Assembly (NCBI GenBank): GCA_021613535.1
Contig: CP075494.1
Coordinates: 5,580,001-5,644,000, forward strand
Reading direction: 5' to 3'
Origin: Adineta vaga
Lineage: Eukaryota; Rotifera
Length of the DNA stretch: 64,000 nucleotides
Shown here: positions 1 to 10,675 of the stretch, piece after piece
Layout: every line of letters starts with the position of its first letter
Position numbering within the stretch: the stretch's first letter is position 1
Made by a program: the position numbers and the translations under genes
Notes under the pieces: generated by a model
Database searches by the model: none
What the model was told of the DNA's origin: nothing
What the model saw: only the letters and a program-made list of their open reading frames with translations

Positions 1-114
1 AGTGAAAGTGATGATAATGATATTCATGTGGTGTATACATATGAAAGACAAACAATCAAATATGTTCGAATGAATGAAAAATGGATTAAACAGAGTAAAA
101 AAACAACTGACTAA
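1..114 (+). CDS. Sialidase-like protein, C-terminal fragment cut by the window edge
   Basis: Only the last 37 codons are visible (frame 1, stop TAA at 112-114). Bases 1-92 are identical to 4109-4200, the end of the complete sialidase-like gene at 3047-4208. The two copies then diverge: this one ends in a Lys/Thr-rich tail (QSKKTTD), the other in HGQ, and the 3' flanks are unrelated. The segment corresponds to the last strands of a BNR/Asp-box beta-propeller, including the IHVVYTYERQTIKYV stretch common to the BNR_2 sialidase-like family. It is therefore the end of a second gene copy to the left of the window. Whether the full copy is intact cannot be seen. Confidence 0.8.
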   Translation, partial: SESDDNDIHVVYTYERQTIKYVRMNEKWIKQSKKTTD

Positions 115-732
115 TTCGTAGGTTTCTGTCTTTGCTTAATATTATATAGTTTCCTTTCTGAATTTACAATTATATCCATTTTAAATAAAATATTATGAGT
201 AAATAACGACACAAATATGTCGGTATGTTTACTTCTTTATGCAATACTGAATATAAAATTATAACAAAACTTAGTAATAGAGTAAATTCTTTTGTTAATG
301 ATACTACTCTCTTTTTTTTGGAAAAGAGATTTATTCAAAACTTTACGGTTTTTCTTCTTCTCTATCAGCATGATAATCAAACTAGGGAGAAAATTTATCT
401 GAAACACCCACTTAAACTGCTCAATTATTTCGAGGGTCATTTTAATTTACATCTCATTAAGAGTCATTAACTTGCATATGATTCATTTTTAACACGAAGA
501 AAAGCTACAGCAGATTGAAGATTTTCTTGAATGAAAACATGCAAATGTCGACGTGTTACGTTAGAATTTCTTTTGGTTCTTCCAGGATCGAGAGAAGATC
601 GCATTTTTTCAAATGAACTTAATGAATTTGATCGTGCCTAAGAGTTTCCTTATCTTTAATGTGTCGTCTGTATCCATATATAGATGTTAAAACGAAGAGA
701 AACTCATTTCAAATAGGCAGCTTTCTTTTCAA
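115..732. other. Intergenic, no gene seen
   Basis: AT-rich 3' flank of the sialidase fragment and 5' flank of the GPCR. A TATA-like run (CATATATAG) lies at about 675-683, some 50 bases before the GPCR start codon. A short open frame at 225-470 has no recognisable feature. Confidence 0.5.
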
Positions 733-1826
733 ATGTCCGATCCCTTTATATTATCGTTGAATTATGCTTCCACTCAAATCTATATTTATATGGGAATTGT
801 ACTTATTATCAGTGGTGTATTTGGTGGATTGATGAATATCATTGTTTTTCTCAGTCTTGAGATTTATCGACAAAATTCTACAGCATTTTATCTAATTATT
901 GTTTCAATTGTTAATATTGGTCAGTTATTAACAGGTCTACTTTCTCGAGTTCTTATCAGTGCGTTTGGATTTGATTGGACTGAGTCGTCATTAGTCTTTT
1001 GTAAACTAAGATATACTATTTTTCAAGCATGTGGAATCATATCTCCCATGTGTTTATGTTTGGTAACTATCGATCAATTCTTAGCAACATCTGCTCGTCT
1101 ACAATGGCAACGATGGAGTAGTATTAAAGTTGCACATAGATCATCATCTATATGTATCATCTTTTGGCTTCTGTATGGAATTCCATATCTGATTTATTAC
1201 AATCCAACTCTTATAAACAGCACTAAACAAACAGGTTGTATGATAACAAATTCAAATTATCTAAAATATTACAGTAGTGTTCATACTCCTATAATAATGG
1301 GTGCTATTCCAATTATCATTACAACTGTCTTTGGCTTCTTAGCATATCGAAATGTGAAACAATTTTCTCATCGAGCAATTCCACTTGTTCGTCGTCGACA
1401 TGAAACTCAATTGACAATTATGGTTTTTGTTCAAATTATTTTCAATATATTTGCTACAACACCTGTCTTTGTTATACGTACTCTTGCCTCTCAAACTACT
1501 CTAACGAGCGATCCAAAAATTGGTGCTCAAATGCAATTTGCAATTGCGTTAACAACTGGTATCTATTATTTCTATTATGCCGTAAGATAGAATTCTTTTT
1601 TTTCTGTGAGATGAACTCGATGTGTTTATTTTAGGTTCCATTTTACATTTACGTATGTGTATCGGAACGATTTCGAAACCAACTTCGTTATGTGATTATT
1701 GATATACATATGAATCGATGTCGAAGATTGAAAAGAAATGATGTGACACCACAGACACAAGTTGCACCAAAAAGTGGAGGACAACAAATAACAGTTGAAA
1801 ATATCGAACTTGTCTCGAAAAAATAG
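733..1826 (+). CDS. Rhodopsin-like GPCR (copy 1 of a converted pair)
   Basis: Two exons, 733-1581 and 1635-1826, around a 53-base intron that begins GTAAGA and ends TTTTAG; 346 residues. Seven hydrophobic segments are visible. TM1 carries a GGVFGGLMNIIVF stretch, TM3 is followed by TIDQFLATS at the position of the DRY motif, and the last helix crosses the splice junction and ends VPFYIYVCVSERFR, equivalent to NPxxY followed by helix 8. The replacements (DQF for DRY, VPFYIY for NPxxY) are unusual but occur in divergent invertebrate receptors. The ligand is unknown; a peptide such as an FMRFamide is a guess. From 833 to 1735 it is almost identical to the GPCR at 56025-57114, while the N-terminus and C-terminal tail differ. 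Confidence 0.85.
833..1735 (+). repeat. Near-identical block shared with 56128-57029 (putative conversion tract, copy 1)
   Basis: By eye I find three differences over about 902 aligned bases: one Ala/Thr codon change after TM3, a 1-base indel in the intron poly-T run and one Val/Ile change in exon 2. Identity includes the intron. Outside the block both coding ends are clearly diverged. Confidence 0.85.
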
Positions 1827-3046
1827 TTTCATTTTATTGTAAAGTTTTGATTTATATCAATAATATTTTTGGGGAAAAGTCATTTAGAACATTTTTAAAA
1901 ATTGTTTTTTAAGAACATTTCTATTTCTTTTATCAAAGCGTAAATAAAATTCTTTTATATAATTAGTAAACCAATGTTCATTGGTTCGGGAAATTATCAC
2001 TTAAGCGCGAATAATTTCCATGAAATGTTATCATTATAAAAACATATCAAACAAAATAAACTGAATACAAAGTCACGTACATTCTTCAGGACATATAATT
2101 GTTCTTGTACTATTAAATTTATTATCAATAACGAAGCTCTTGAATGATACTGTTGTTTTTCACATGATAGTAAATGTGTCCTAGTTATTTTAATTATGAA
2201 AGAAAGGTCAACCCCTTATAAGAAAAATGCATGACTGATGGCACAAGTTTCGAATAACTGTTTTTCAACATAGACTAACCTGTATAGAACAGTTCATAAA
2301 ATAACCAATTATAAAATATCTTTAGTCGAAATAAATTAGATATCTATTACAGCTTAATCGAATATTTGACCAACTTTTAACGAAAATCGAGATTCGTAAA
2401 TATATTATCGATGAAAGAAAAAACGGAATTATATAATTAGCAACTGCACTCCAAACAACACTATTAAAATGAATCATCGATAGAAAACAGTAATGTTCAT
2501 TAGATAAAATAAACGAAAGAAAGTCTAGAATAAAAAAGAAAATAATCGTTTCTTATTATAATAATTTAGTTTAAAAGTCACTATCTTCACGAGAAAAGTA
2601 CTGTATAAGGCACACATAAATATACTAAGAAAAGAGCCATAGAATTCTCTGAAGTTACGATACTAGTTAAATGAGACAAACTTGGACTTCAATTTTGAAT
2701 TTGTGCATCGGCAGTACTCCCTTCCAAAGTAGAATAGCTCGAGCAATTAGAAATGTTAAATCCATTTCGTTTCTTCATTGTAAATATATGTATTTTCTTG
2801 AAGAAAATATTGAATGAGTTTAAGAAGTGAATTCACATTATGTTATCATTTATTTTAATCTGATTTTAAGCAATGCATTACTCGCAGATTGTGTGCAGAA
2901 AAGTGCTTATCAAATATGTCCAATAGTCTTTCAAGACAAACAGTATGATGAAAAATGCAAAGAAAGAAATATGAGAAAATGACACAGATGTTTTTCCATT
3001 CAGGCATCTTTTTGATCTTTGATTTTATGATGAGAAAAATAATATA
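1827..3046. other. Intergenic, 1.2 kb, no gene seen
   Basis: AT-rich sequence with stops in all frames; no tRNA-like or long repeat structure recognised. It separates the GPCR from the downstream sialidase-like gene on the same strand. Confidence 0.5.
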
Positions 3047-4208
3047 ATGAAAAGAGTGTTGTTCTCGATGCTTTTATTCTTTATTCTTTTTTCACAATCA
3101 TCTCTGACAACAACAACAATTCCATATGATGGCATCATTCATCGATCATCAGATGGTACTTCATATGCATACCTTGCTCCACCTCGTACTGGAAATCATG
3201 CAGCATTCATTGAACAACTCACACCTCACGATACACTCGCCATTGCATGGTTTACAGGTGGTGAAGGATCACCTAATTGTTCCATCGCAGTATCACTTCT
3301 TCAACGAGGATCACAACAGTTCACTCCAGGTGTCATTGTGAGTGAACGTGTCAACTATTCCAATCAGAATCCTGTTCTTTTCTGGGATAATCACACACAA
3401 ATTCTTCATTTGTATCATTCGTCACAATTAGGAAATGCAGGTGAAACCAACTCACAACTCTGGCATGTTCAAAGTGAAGATCGAGGTGAAGAGAATTGTG
3501 TTTACATGAGAGAATGTTATTTGTATTTCGTATGTAGGTGCAACATGGTCTCGACCGGAAGCATTCTATACAGTAGCAGGTGCATTTGATCGAAATCGTA
3601 TCATTCCAACATTGAATAACAACGGTCTCATCTTTCCATGTTATAATACATCAACAAATGATGGTTATTCCTTTATACTTCGTTTATTATTCTCAACATC
3701 TACATGGACACGAACTGATATATCAGAAAGTGTTCATCTTGTTCAACCATCGATTGTGCGTTTGCATCAATCATCACAATTACGAGCATATTTTCGTGAT
3801 CGAAATGCCCTCTCCGTTTTTTATGCTGATAGTTTTGATGATGGTTTAACATGGTCACCACCTTCACCCACATCATTACCGAACAATAATGCAGGTATTC
3901 AAGCTTATACATTAAGAAGTGGTGCTATCATTATGACATACAATAATCTCAATGGTACACATCATCCACGATCACCCTTGACTGTTGCACTTTCATATGA
4001 TAATGGAATGACATGGCCATACAAACGAGATATTCAAGTTCATGATGATGATAATAGTACAATTGTTGGTGAATATTCGTATCCATCTTTGTTGCAAAGT
4101 GATTGGAGTGAAAGTGATGATAATGATATTCATGTGGTGTATACATATGAAAGACAAACAATCAAATATGTTCGAATGAATGAAAAATGGATTAAACATG
4201 GACAATGA
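3047..4208 (+). CDS. Secreted sialidase-like BNR/Asp-box protein
   Basis: Exons 3047-3485 and 3538-4208 flank a 52-base intron; 369 residues. The N-terminus is a signal peptide (MKR plus a Leu/Phe-rich core, ending near residue 21). The splice junction lies inside an Asp box and restores it (SEDRGATWS, residues 143-151), which confirms the intron. Two further Asp boxes are SFDDGLTW (245-252) and SYDNGMTW (299-306). The C-terminus has the YPSLLQ and IHVVYTYERQTIKYV stretches of the BNR_2 sialidase-like family (six-bladed propeller, GH33-like fold). Family members hydrolyse or bind sialic acids or related sugars; I cannot confirm a full catalytic set, so substrate is open. A second copy ends at the left window edge. 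Bacterial-type origin is possible. Confidence 0.8.
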
Positions 4209-4684
4209 ATTGTCAGTGAATCTTGAAATAGCTGATTATAAACTGTTGCTTAGTTTTTTTAAAGATAGAATACAGTAATCGATAGTTCGTTGATTTAAGA
4301 AAATAAATTTAAATAAGATACAATATATTCATTGTGAAAGCACTTATGCAATATACAGATTCGAACTTGGAACTGTCCGGTTCAACGTAATATACTTTAT
4401 GCTCATATTAAATAACTGTATGAATTGCATATCAACATTTGTATTTTAATCGAATACCTTCAACAAAATACTAATCCTTTCTATGATTTTCATCAATGAA
4501 AGACTGATTCATTTTTTCATATTCAATAATCATTGAAAACAATTATGAATATTCAAGTACCACTTAATATTATTCTGATTCATACAAACGAAAACCCTCG
4601 CCTCAATTTGATTTTTCATGAAAAATACTACTTTGGGTATATAAAGAATCTAAAAAAAGTAATCGATTCAAAAGTACCTTTAAC
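4209..4684. other. Intergenic, 3' flank of sialidase gene and promoter of TIR gene
   Basis: No gene seen. A clear TATA box is annotated at 4638-4645. Confidence 0.5.
4638..4645 (+). promoter_or_regulatory. TATA box of the ARM-TIR-SAM gene
   Basis: TATATAAA about 40 bases before the ATG at 4685. If transcription starts about 30 bases downstream, the 5' leader would be only about 10-20 bases. Confidence 0.5.
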
Positions 4685-7201
4685 ATGACTGTTAATACCG
4701 ATAGTATTCGAACGTTTATTCGTGAATTAGAAACATTTTTACTACATGATAATATCTTCAAGGAAAGTGACGCTCATCCATTACTCATTCTTCGTAATCA
4801 ATTACAAGAGATGGATGATCAATTACAACTGATAGCAATTGATACACAACGAAAACTGGTCTCTGATCTTTATTGTTTGGAAATGAAGTATTGTTTCTAT
4901 TTAATTCAACAATATTCTGCACTAATTCCATTATCTTTGATCAAAGCTTTACTCGATACAATTCGTTTTCAAATCAACATGAACATGAATCTTCATCCAT
5001 CACTTACTGATCATTATTTTCACTTATCTTTAATATATCTAACTACAGATTCAACAATCAATTATCTCAATAATAAAAAAGAAGTTTCGACTAATTTCGA
5101 TGAATTATTTCTTCGTTTCTTTTCTTCCATTGGTTCACGTGCTGTGTATATTAAAACAAATATATCCTATTCAATCTGTGTATCATATAAAAATATTCCC
5201 GAATTTTTCCAACTAAATTCATCCACGGAAAGTCTCCTTCAAGCCATTCTAATCTATCTGAATAATTACTTTTTCAATAATCATCAACAATATGAATGTC
5301 ACACATCAATCTTACAATGGCTATTAACATTAACAAATATCTACGGATTCGTACCGTATTTTGTTAAAACTGATTATCCGAATAGTGTCTTACAATGGTT
5401 GAAAATGAAACCTGATCAAGCAAAACATATATCTCTTCCTTGTTGGTTTTTAATTCTGAATTTATTACATAATATCGCACGTCATCGAATGGGCGTTAAG
5501 ACACTCAATAAATTGAAAGCGATACCAATTCTAAAACAATGGAAAGATCAATTTATATCGGAATTAATCTCCTTAGAAAATAATGAAACGGATAAAGATA
5601 TTCTTATTGCTTATCATCTTGTCTATGCAATTCTATTAGAACCCAAAGAATTAAAAAAAGAAGATATATCAAATATTCAAATTGTACTTGATTACATTCT
5701 CGAACGAACAATTCAAGCATTTCAATCGATAGATTTATGTTTTGGTCCTTATAATATCTGTGAATATTTAAATGGATTAACAAAATTTGTTGTCAATGAT
5801 CAATGTCTTTTGTATATCATCTCTCGTGAGAAGATGTTCGATTTATTTATGGAAAATTTTCTTCGATTAAATACGAATTATCAATCGACAGATTTAAATA
5901 CGATTATTTGTTCATTACTTTATACAATTTTTTGGTCGATTAGTTTTCAAGGTGAATATCATATGAAATTGAAATCGAATGAACAATTTCTTCCCTATGT
6001 TGAACAAATCTCGAAAATTGAATCGATTGATGAACGTATAATTATGATGAAACGAGCAGCAAAAGGAATTCTATTTAATCTTGATCTTATTCAAATGGAT
6101 ATTCAACCCATTGAAGAATCAATCAATGATAATCAAATGAAAATTATGATTTCCTATGCACATAAAGATACAACATTTTGTCAAAAACTTGTGAAAAATC
6201 TTCAAGAAATTTGTCAAGATGATATTTGGGTTGATTTTAATAAATTATCAGCACCCTATGAAGATGATTGGGAAGAAATAGCTATTGCAATTACACAATG
6301 TGATGTGATTTTAATGATTGTTACGGAAAATTATTGTAGTTCGAAAAGTTGTCGACGAGAAGCGATACATGCTGATAAACGTAATAAACGTATGATACCG
6401 ATTTATCAAGGAAAAGATTATAAACCAGATGATTGGTTTGAAATTCGTTTGGGTTCAGCGATATGGGTACGTTTTGGAGATAAAAAAAGTGATGACGATG
6501 TATTGAAAACTTTACTGGAATTAATTCATGCAAAAGATAAAGTCAAACGAATTGTTAACGATCAAAATTCTACTCATGAACAACAAATAAATACATCTGT
6601 AATTACAGAAAAAAATCTTTCTTCAATACCAAAATCTTCTCATGTCAATCCGGTTAATTCATCAAATTTAACTGTATTGACATCTTCAATCGAACAATGG
6701 ACTTGTGAAGAAATACAACAATGGCTTCATTTGCCATCAGGAATTCTTCAATTCTCATCAGGTCAAGCATTAATAACTTATATGAATTTATTATCATATC
6801 CCGAGGCACAATATGATGAATATAAACATCGAATGCATAGTCATGGTGTTAGTCGAGAACAATTCGCAAATTTAATAGGATCATTTTCATCTATTCGTTC
6901 AACGGAACAAAACTTGAATGCAAAACTAGCAGAGCAATGGACGTATGATGAAATGAAATCTTGGTTTCAACAAAATCATCTATCAAATGCTTTATTTCAT
7001 ACATTGAACTTTACTGATGGATCACAACTGTTGACCTATGCACAAATACTAATCGGTTTCTCATCCCATACTGAAGATGAATACAATCGATTACGAAATC
7101 AAATTGGAAAAGATCTTTTTCATCTTGATGAATATGCTCGACTTTTAAATGGTTTAAAAAACCTTCTTCATCCTTCAAAATCACAAAAAAACCTAAAGTA
7201 A
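4685..7201 (+). CDS. ARM-like/TIR/SAM-SAM protein related to SARM1
   Basis: Single exon, 838 residues. Residues 1-480 are all-helical and leucine-rich, resembling armadillo-type helical repeats. A TIR domain spans about 485-620: it opens with MKIMISYAHKD, has WVDF after the first helix, and keeps the NADase-type Glu (E559 in SCRREAIHA), followed by MIPI. Two SAM-like helical units follow, each opening with a QWT motif (near 672 and 756). SARM1 has ARM-SAM-SAM-TIR, so the same modules occur here in a different order. SARM1-type TIR domains cleave NAD to nicotinamide and (cyclic) ADP-ribose; activity here is inferred from the conserved Glu only. A second member of the family lies at 36574-38542. 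Confidence 0.8.
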   Translation: MTVNTDSIRTFIRELETFLLHDNIFKESDAHPLLILRNQLQEMDDQLQLIAIDTQRKLVSDLYCLEMKYCFYLIQQYSALIPLSLIKALLDTIRFQINMNMNLHPSLTDHYFHLSLIYLTTDSTINYLNNKKEVSTNFDELFLRFFSSIGSRAVYIKTNISYSICVSYKNIPEFFQLNSSTESLLQAILIYLNNYFFNNHQQYECHTSILQWLLTLTNIYGFVPYFVKTDYPNSVLQWLKMKPDQAKHISLPCWFLILNLLHNIARHRMGVKTLNKLKAIPILKQWKDQFISELISLENNETDKDILIAYHLVYAILLEPKELKKEDISNIQIVLDYILERTIQAFQSIDLCFGPYNICEYLNGLTKFVVNDQCLLYIISREKMFDLFMENFLRLNTNYQSTDLNTIICSLLYTIFWSISFQGEYHMKLKSNEQFLPYVEQISKIESIDERIIMMKRAAKGILFNLDLIQMDIQPIEESINDNQMKIMISYAHKDTTFCQKLVKNLQEICQDDIWVDFNKLSAPYEDDWEEIAIAITQCDVILMIVTENYCSSKSCRREAIHADKRNKRMIPIYQGKDYKPDDWFEIRLGSAIWVRFGDKKSDDDVLKTLLELIHAKDKVKRIVNDQNSTHEQQINTSVITEKNLSSIPKSSHVNPVNSSNLTVLTSSIEQWTCEEIQQWLHLPSGILQFSSGQALITYMNLLSYPEAQYDEYKHRMHSHGVSREQFANLIGSFSSIRSTEQNLNAKLAEQWTYDEMKSWFQQNHLSNALFHTLNFTDGSQLLTYAQILIGFSSHTEDEYNRLRNQIGKDLFHLDEYARLLNGLKNLLHPSKSQKNLK

Positions 7202-7932
7202 TATATGATTTTGTGACATACTATTTGATTCGATGAATTTGACATTCTCATAAAATAATTATTATGTCTTTTGGACTAGTAGTTATAGATTCTTTGTAAA
7301 CAATAATATTCATTCGCTGATCTCACAGTTTCATGTACGTCTATGTTTCTATCCCTATTAGCTATTATAATATGAGTTTGATAGACACAAGATTAAAAAC
7401 CAAATATTCGATTAATAGAATAAGACTTTACATTGAACAGGGTGCTCTATAAAAATTGCATATTTATTTATTTATGTAGATTATATTTGACGTCGTTGTA
7501 TGTCAGCTTGACTGAAATACAATATCCATTTCTATTTTCATCTTTTCAACTAAATCTGCTGATATATAGTTTTCAGATGCAAGCATTCATAATTCGCAAA
7601 GAGCTTTTGTGCTTCTTAATGATTTACTCAAAGTAAATGGTTTTTTAGAATAGAAATAGAAAGAAGGATCGGAAATTGAGTCGGAAGAAAGTGTTTGTTT
7701 GTTTGTTTCATAGAGTATCATTTAAACCTGTTCATTATATTCATGGATACGTCTGTTCTAAGATCAATTGAGAAAAATAACAAATCCTTGACTTAAATTG
7801 AATTTATTTTTTTATGTAAAACAACAATTTCAAAGCATAAAGAAGAGCACACGACATAGAATACAATAGAATTTTCATCAGTTCATACTTCACATATAAT
7901 CATATGACGAAGCATAGGTTTATTTACAGTTT
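7202..7932. other. Convergent 3' intergenic region, no gene seen
   Basis: Lies between the TIR gene (plus) and a GPCR (minus). The open frame at 7433-7636 starts at TTG, has no family features and is rejected. Confidence 0.5.
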
Positions 7933-9033
7933 TTAATGATGATTAACATGTGTTGTGCATGCTTTTCTCGTTTTTGTAAATGAATTATTTATACTGTCTA
8001 TTCCATTTTCTGCATTAAGTCCTTGTTGAAGTCTCATAGGAAGACATCTCATGATACAAGTTGCTGTTAAAATAATTTTGAATCCATAAAGAATAAATTG
8101 TTTTATTTCAAGACGAAATTTTGGACCAGAAAGAGTATAAATATAAAAACTAACAGCTGGATTCATGTAATACAACATTCGAGAAACATTAAATGCAAAA
8201 TTATAAATCGCTTGATTCATTGTTGAAAATGTATATTTCAAAATAGTTACACCAATGGCACTGAACATATTAATCAAAGCCCAAGGTGCAACGATAATTG
8301 TAGTAATCAATACTTGACATAAAAGCATAATAACTAATTGACGATCATTAGAACGTAAACGTTCATTTCTTCTATTGTTTTCTTGTGGAATAATACGTTT
8401 TCGAATTAAACGAACATTCAGAATTGTTAAAATACCAAAAGTACCCATTAATATAATCGGTAAAATACAAGAAACAATAGGCACAAAAATATTGAAGAAA
8501 ATAAGATATTCATTTGGCAGAATTGTACAAGTTGATATACCATTGATAGGTTCAGCTCGAGCAAATACTAATACATGGATATTACTTAAAAATGTTAGTA
8601 AAGTTGTAATTAAAATAATCTTCCATGCGACTGATACAGTACTCAATTGACGAAAACGTATATTACGTGAACTTGAAAGATATCGATCAATACTTGCAAG
8701 AACAATAAACCAAAGGACTAAACTAAGAGAAGGATAGACAAGTATATGACGTGTTTTACACCAAATCATACTAGTTGCTGAAGGATCGTACGCCCAACTA
8801 GTTGCCAAATAACGTGTCAATAAAGCGACATAGATAACAAGAAGATTAGCAAGTGAACCAGCTAAAAAATACAATGAACACGGATTTGTACGTAGTGCAG
8901 GACGAGTAAAGATAATAATATTACAAAAATTTCCAAATGTTCCAAAAATAATAGTAATGATTGGACTGAGACGATTGATCCAAAATGCAATACAATCAAG
9001 AATTGCAATGACATGATTATTTGAAGTCAACAT
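7933..9033 (-). CDS. Rhodopsin-like GPCR, single exon
   Basis: 366 residues from the ATG at 9033. An in-frame extension to 9075 begins at TTG and was not used. Seven hydrophobic helices are visible. Diagnostic features: a Gly-Asn pair in TM1 (GTFGNFCNIIIF), ASIDRYLSSS with an intact DRY after TM3, and NPAVSFYIY in TM7 followed by GPKFRLEI (helix 8), ending in a short polar tail. The layout matches small divergent peptide receptors that are expanded in rotifers; the ligand is unknown. It is unrelated in detail to the 733 and 56025 pair. A TATAAA is present on the minus strand at about 9109-9114. Confidence 0.85.
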   Translation of the reverse strand: MLTSNNHVIAILDCIAFWINRLSPIITIIFGTFGNFCNIIIFTRPALRTNPCSLYFLAGSLANLLVIYVALLTRYLATSWAYDPSATSMIWCKTRHILVYPSLSLVLWFIVLASIDRYLSSSRNIRFRQLSTVSVAWKIILITTLLTFLSNIHVLVFARAEPINGISTCTILPNEYLIFFNIFVPIVSCILPIILMGTFGILTILNVRLIRKRIIPQENNRRNERLRSNDRQLVIMLLCQVLITTIIVAPWALINMFSAIGVTILKYTFSTMNQAIYNFAFNVSRMLYYMNPAVSFYIYTLSGPKFRLEIKQFILYGFKIILTATCIMRCLPMRLQQGLNAENGIDSINNSFTKTRKACTTHVNHH

Positions 9034-9705
9034 TGTTCTAAATCTGATTTCGATAATTAGAAATCGAATAATCAAGTCTATTTTTTTTCCAGAAAATAAT
9101 TAATATCCTTTATAACACAAGTGAACTAAAAATTCCGTGAAGTTGAACAAGAATTGATTAGAATAGCAACTTTCTCACTGTAATACTAAGCCATTTTTGG
9201 TGTAGAAGTTGTGAGAACAGTTCTTTTTTGTCAAATGACAGTAAGAATTTGATTGAAGATATTCTTAAATACTTCGAAAGAAAAAGATTGAAAATGATTT
9301 CTCGGATTATCTGAATAGAAACTCTGATGCGTATGAAAACTGTAAACAAAAATTCAAGTAAGAACAGTATTTCTTCATGCATTCTCATTAATTGTTAAGT
9401 ACACTCAAGACGAATTTTAATCACAAGAAAAAAAATTGCTTTACTCGATTTATCTTCTAAATAATGATCCTGTCAATTTGACCTGATGGAAATACAATGG
9501 TATTTGAGTGAGTTTATGTCAAAGATTAATATCAAGTTCTTTTTTCTTTTCACTTGCGTGAGTTTTTCATCTGCTTCTACTAGGAAAACTAAATGATAGA
9601 TATCAACATCAATTTCAATTCTTCGAATGATTGCTTTCAGAAAACTATACTGATATTTGAAAAGTACAGAACTATTTTAATTAATTAATAGAAAACAGAA
9701 AACTA
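9034..9705. other. Intergenic, no gene seen
   Basis: Between the upstream end of the GPCR and the 3' end of the nicotinamidase gene. Short open frames lack any recognisable feature. Confidence 0.5.
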
Positions 9706-10675
9706 TTAACATGAAGAAACGTTTTGTGAACATGTATTGTTAATACTTTGGATAATATCAAGTACATCATGGGATTGAATAACATTGATTCCATGTTTTT
9801 CAAATTCATTAAGTCGATTTTCAATTGATTGATGATCAACACCTCTACATGCATCTTCGATAACATATGTTTTATAATTGAAAAGAGCTGCATCAATTGC
9901 TGTTGATCCTACACAATAATCTAAAGCTAAACCGGTTACAAATACATGTGTGACATTTTGTGCTTGTAATTTGTTATGTAATTCTGTCAATTCTAATCGG
10001 TTATTATCGGCAAATGCTGAATAACTATCAATATCTGGATCAGTTCCTTTTCTTATATAAATAACGTTTGAATCTTCAGATAATTGAATAAGATCTTCAT
10101 GTAATTCAGCTTCTTTGGTATTTTTAACACAATGTGTAGGCCATAGAACTTGTTCTGTTTGATATTTTGGACCAGTATATGTAACTTTATCAAATACTTT
10201 TGAATCTTGATGAGTTTTATCGAATAAAAAGTCTTTTCGATGTAGAAGATTATCAATAAATGATATATGATCTTTCGGATGCCAATCTAATGAATAAGCG
10301 ACAACATCAAATGGAACTGTTTGAATTAAATGATTGATATGTGGAATAACATCACCACCATTATGTTGAGCAGGACTATTTGATAATGCTAATGCACCAT
10401 CGATAAAACAATATTGAACATCAATAATTAGAAGTGCAAAGACATTCTTTGATGTACGGGAAACTACAAAACAAAAATAAGAAGTATTGACAGGTGTTAT
10501 CAATCAAAATAAAAAAAATAAAGGATGATTAGATGTTAATCTGTATGTCTAGTGAAAGGAAAGGAGGATTATATTGGTCGATTATGATCAACTTACTAGT
10601 TTCTGTTTTATTATCTAATATGTTTGCTCCAATCGAAATGATTTTCACAAGAATGAAAATGAACAAAGATTTCAT
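9706..10675 (-). CDS. Secreted nicotinamidase (isochorismatase superfamily)
   Basis: Two exons on the minus strand: 10675-10597 and 10463-9706, with a 133-base intron (donor GTAAGT, acceptor TTTTGTAG); 278 residues. Exon 1 encodes a signal peptide (MKSLFIFILVKIISIGAN). The body is a nicotinamidase hydrolysing nicotinamide to nicotinate and ammonia. It has nucleophile-supporting D41 (LIIDVQ), the metal-binding DWHP around 86-89, the family motif WPTHC near 134-138, Lys165 (IRKGT) and nucleophile Cys210 (ALDYCVGS). Without the spliced first exon the frame opens only at TTG, which supports the two-exon model. Secretion is uncommon for PNC1-type enzymes. Vertebrates lack this enzyme but many invertebrates and microbes have it. 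Confidence 0.88.

Noticed and set aside
225-470. 81-residue frame after the sialidase fragment
   Set aside because: No family features, no splice support, an equally long frame on the other strand.
4330-4400. tRNA-like GTTCGAATC on the minus strand
   Set aside because: The bases either side do not form a T-arm or acceptor stem.
7433-7636. 67-residue frame between convergent genes
   Set aside because: TTG start, 3' UTR position, composition expected by chance in AT-rich DNA.
7933-9075. Longer GPCR form starting at 9075
   Set aside because: The first codon is TTG; the ATG at 9033 fits the family N-terminus.
10464-10503. Nicotinamidase start at 10503
   Set aside because: Codon is TTG and lies inside the intron; a spliced ATG exon at 10675 is better.
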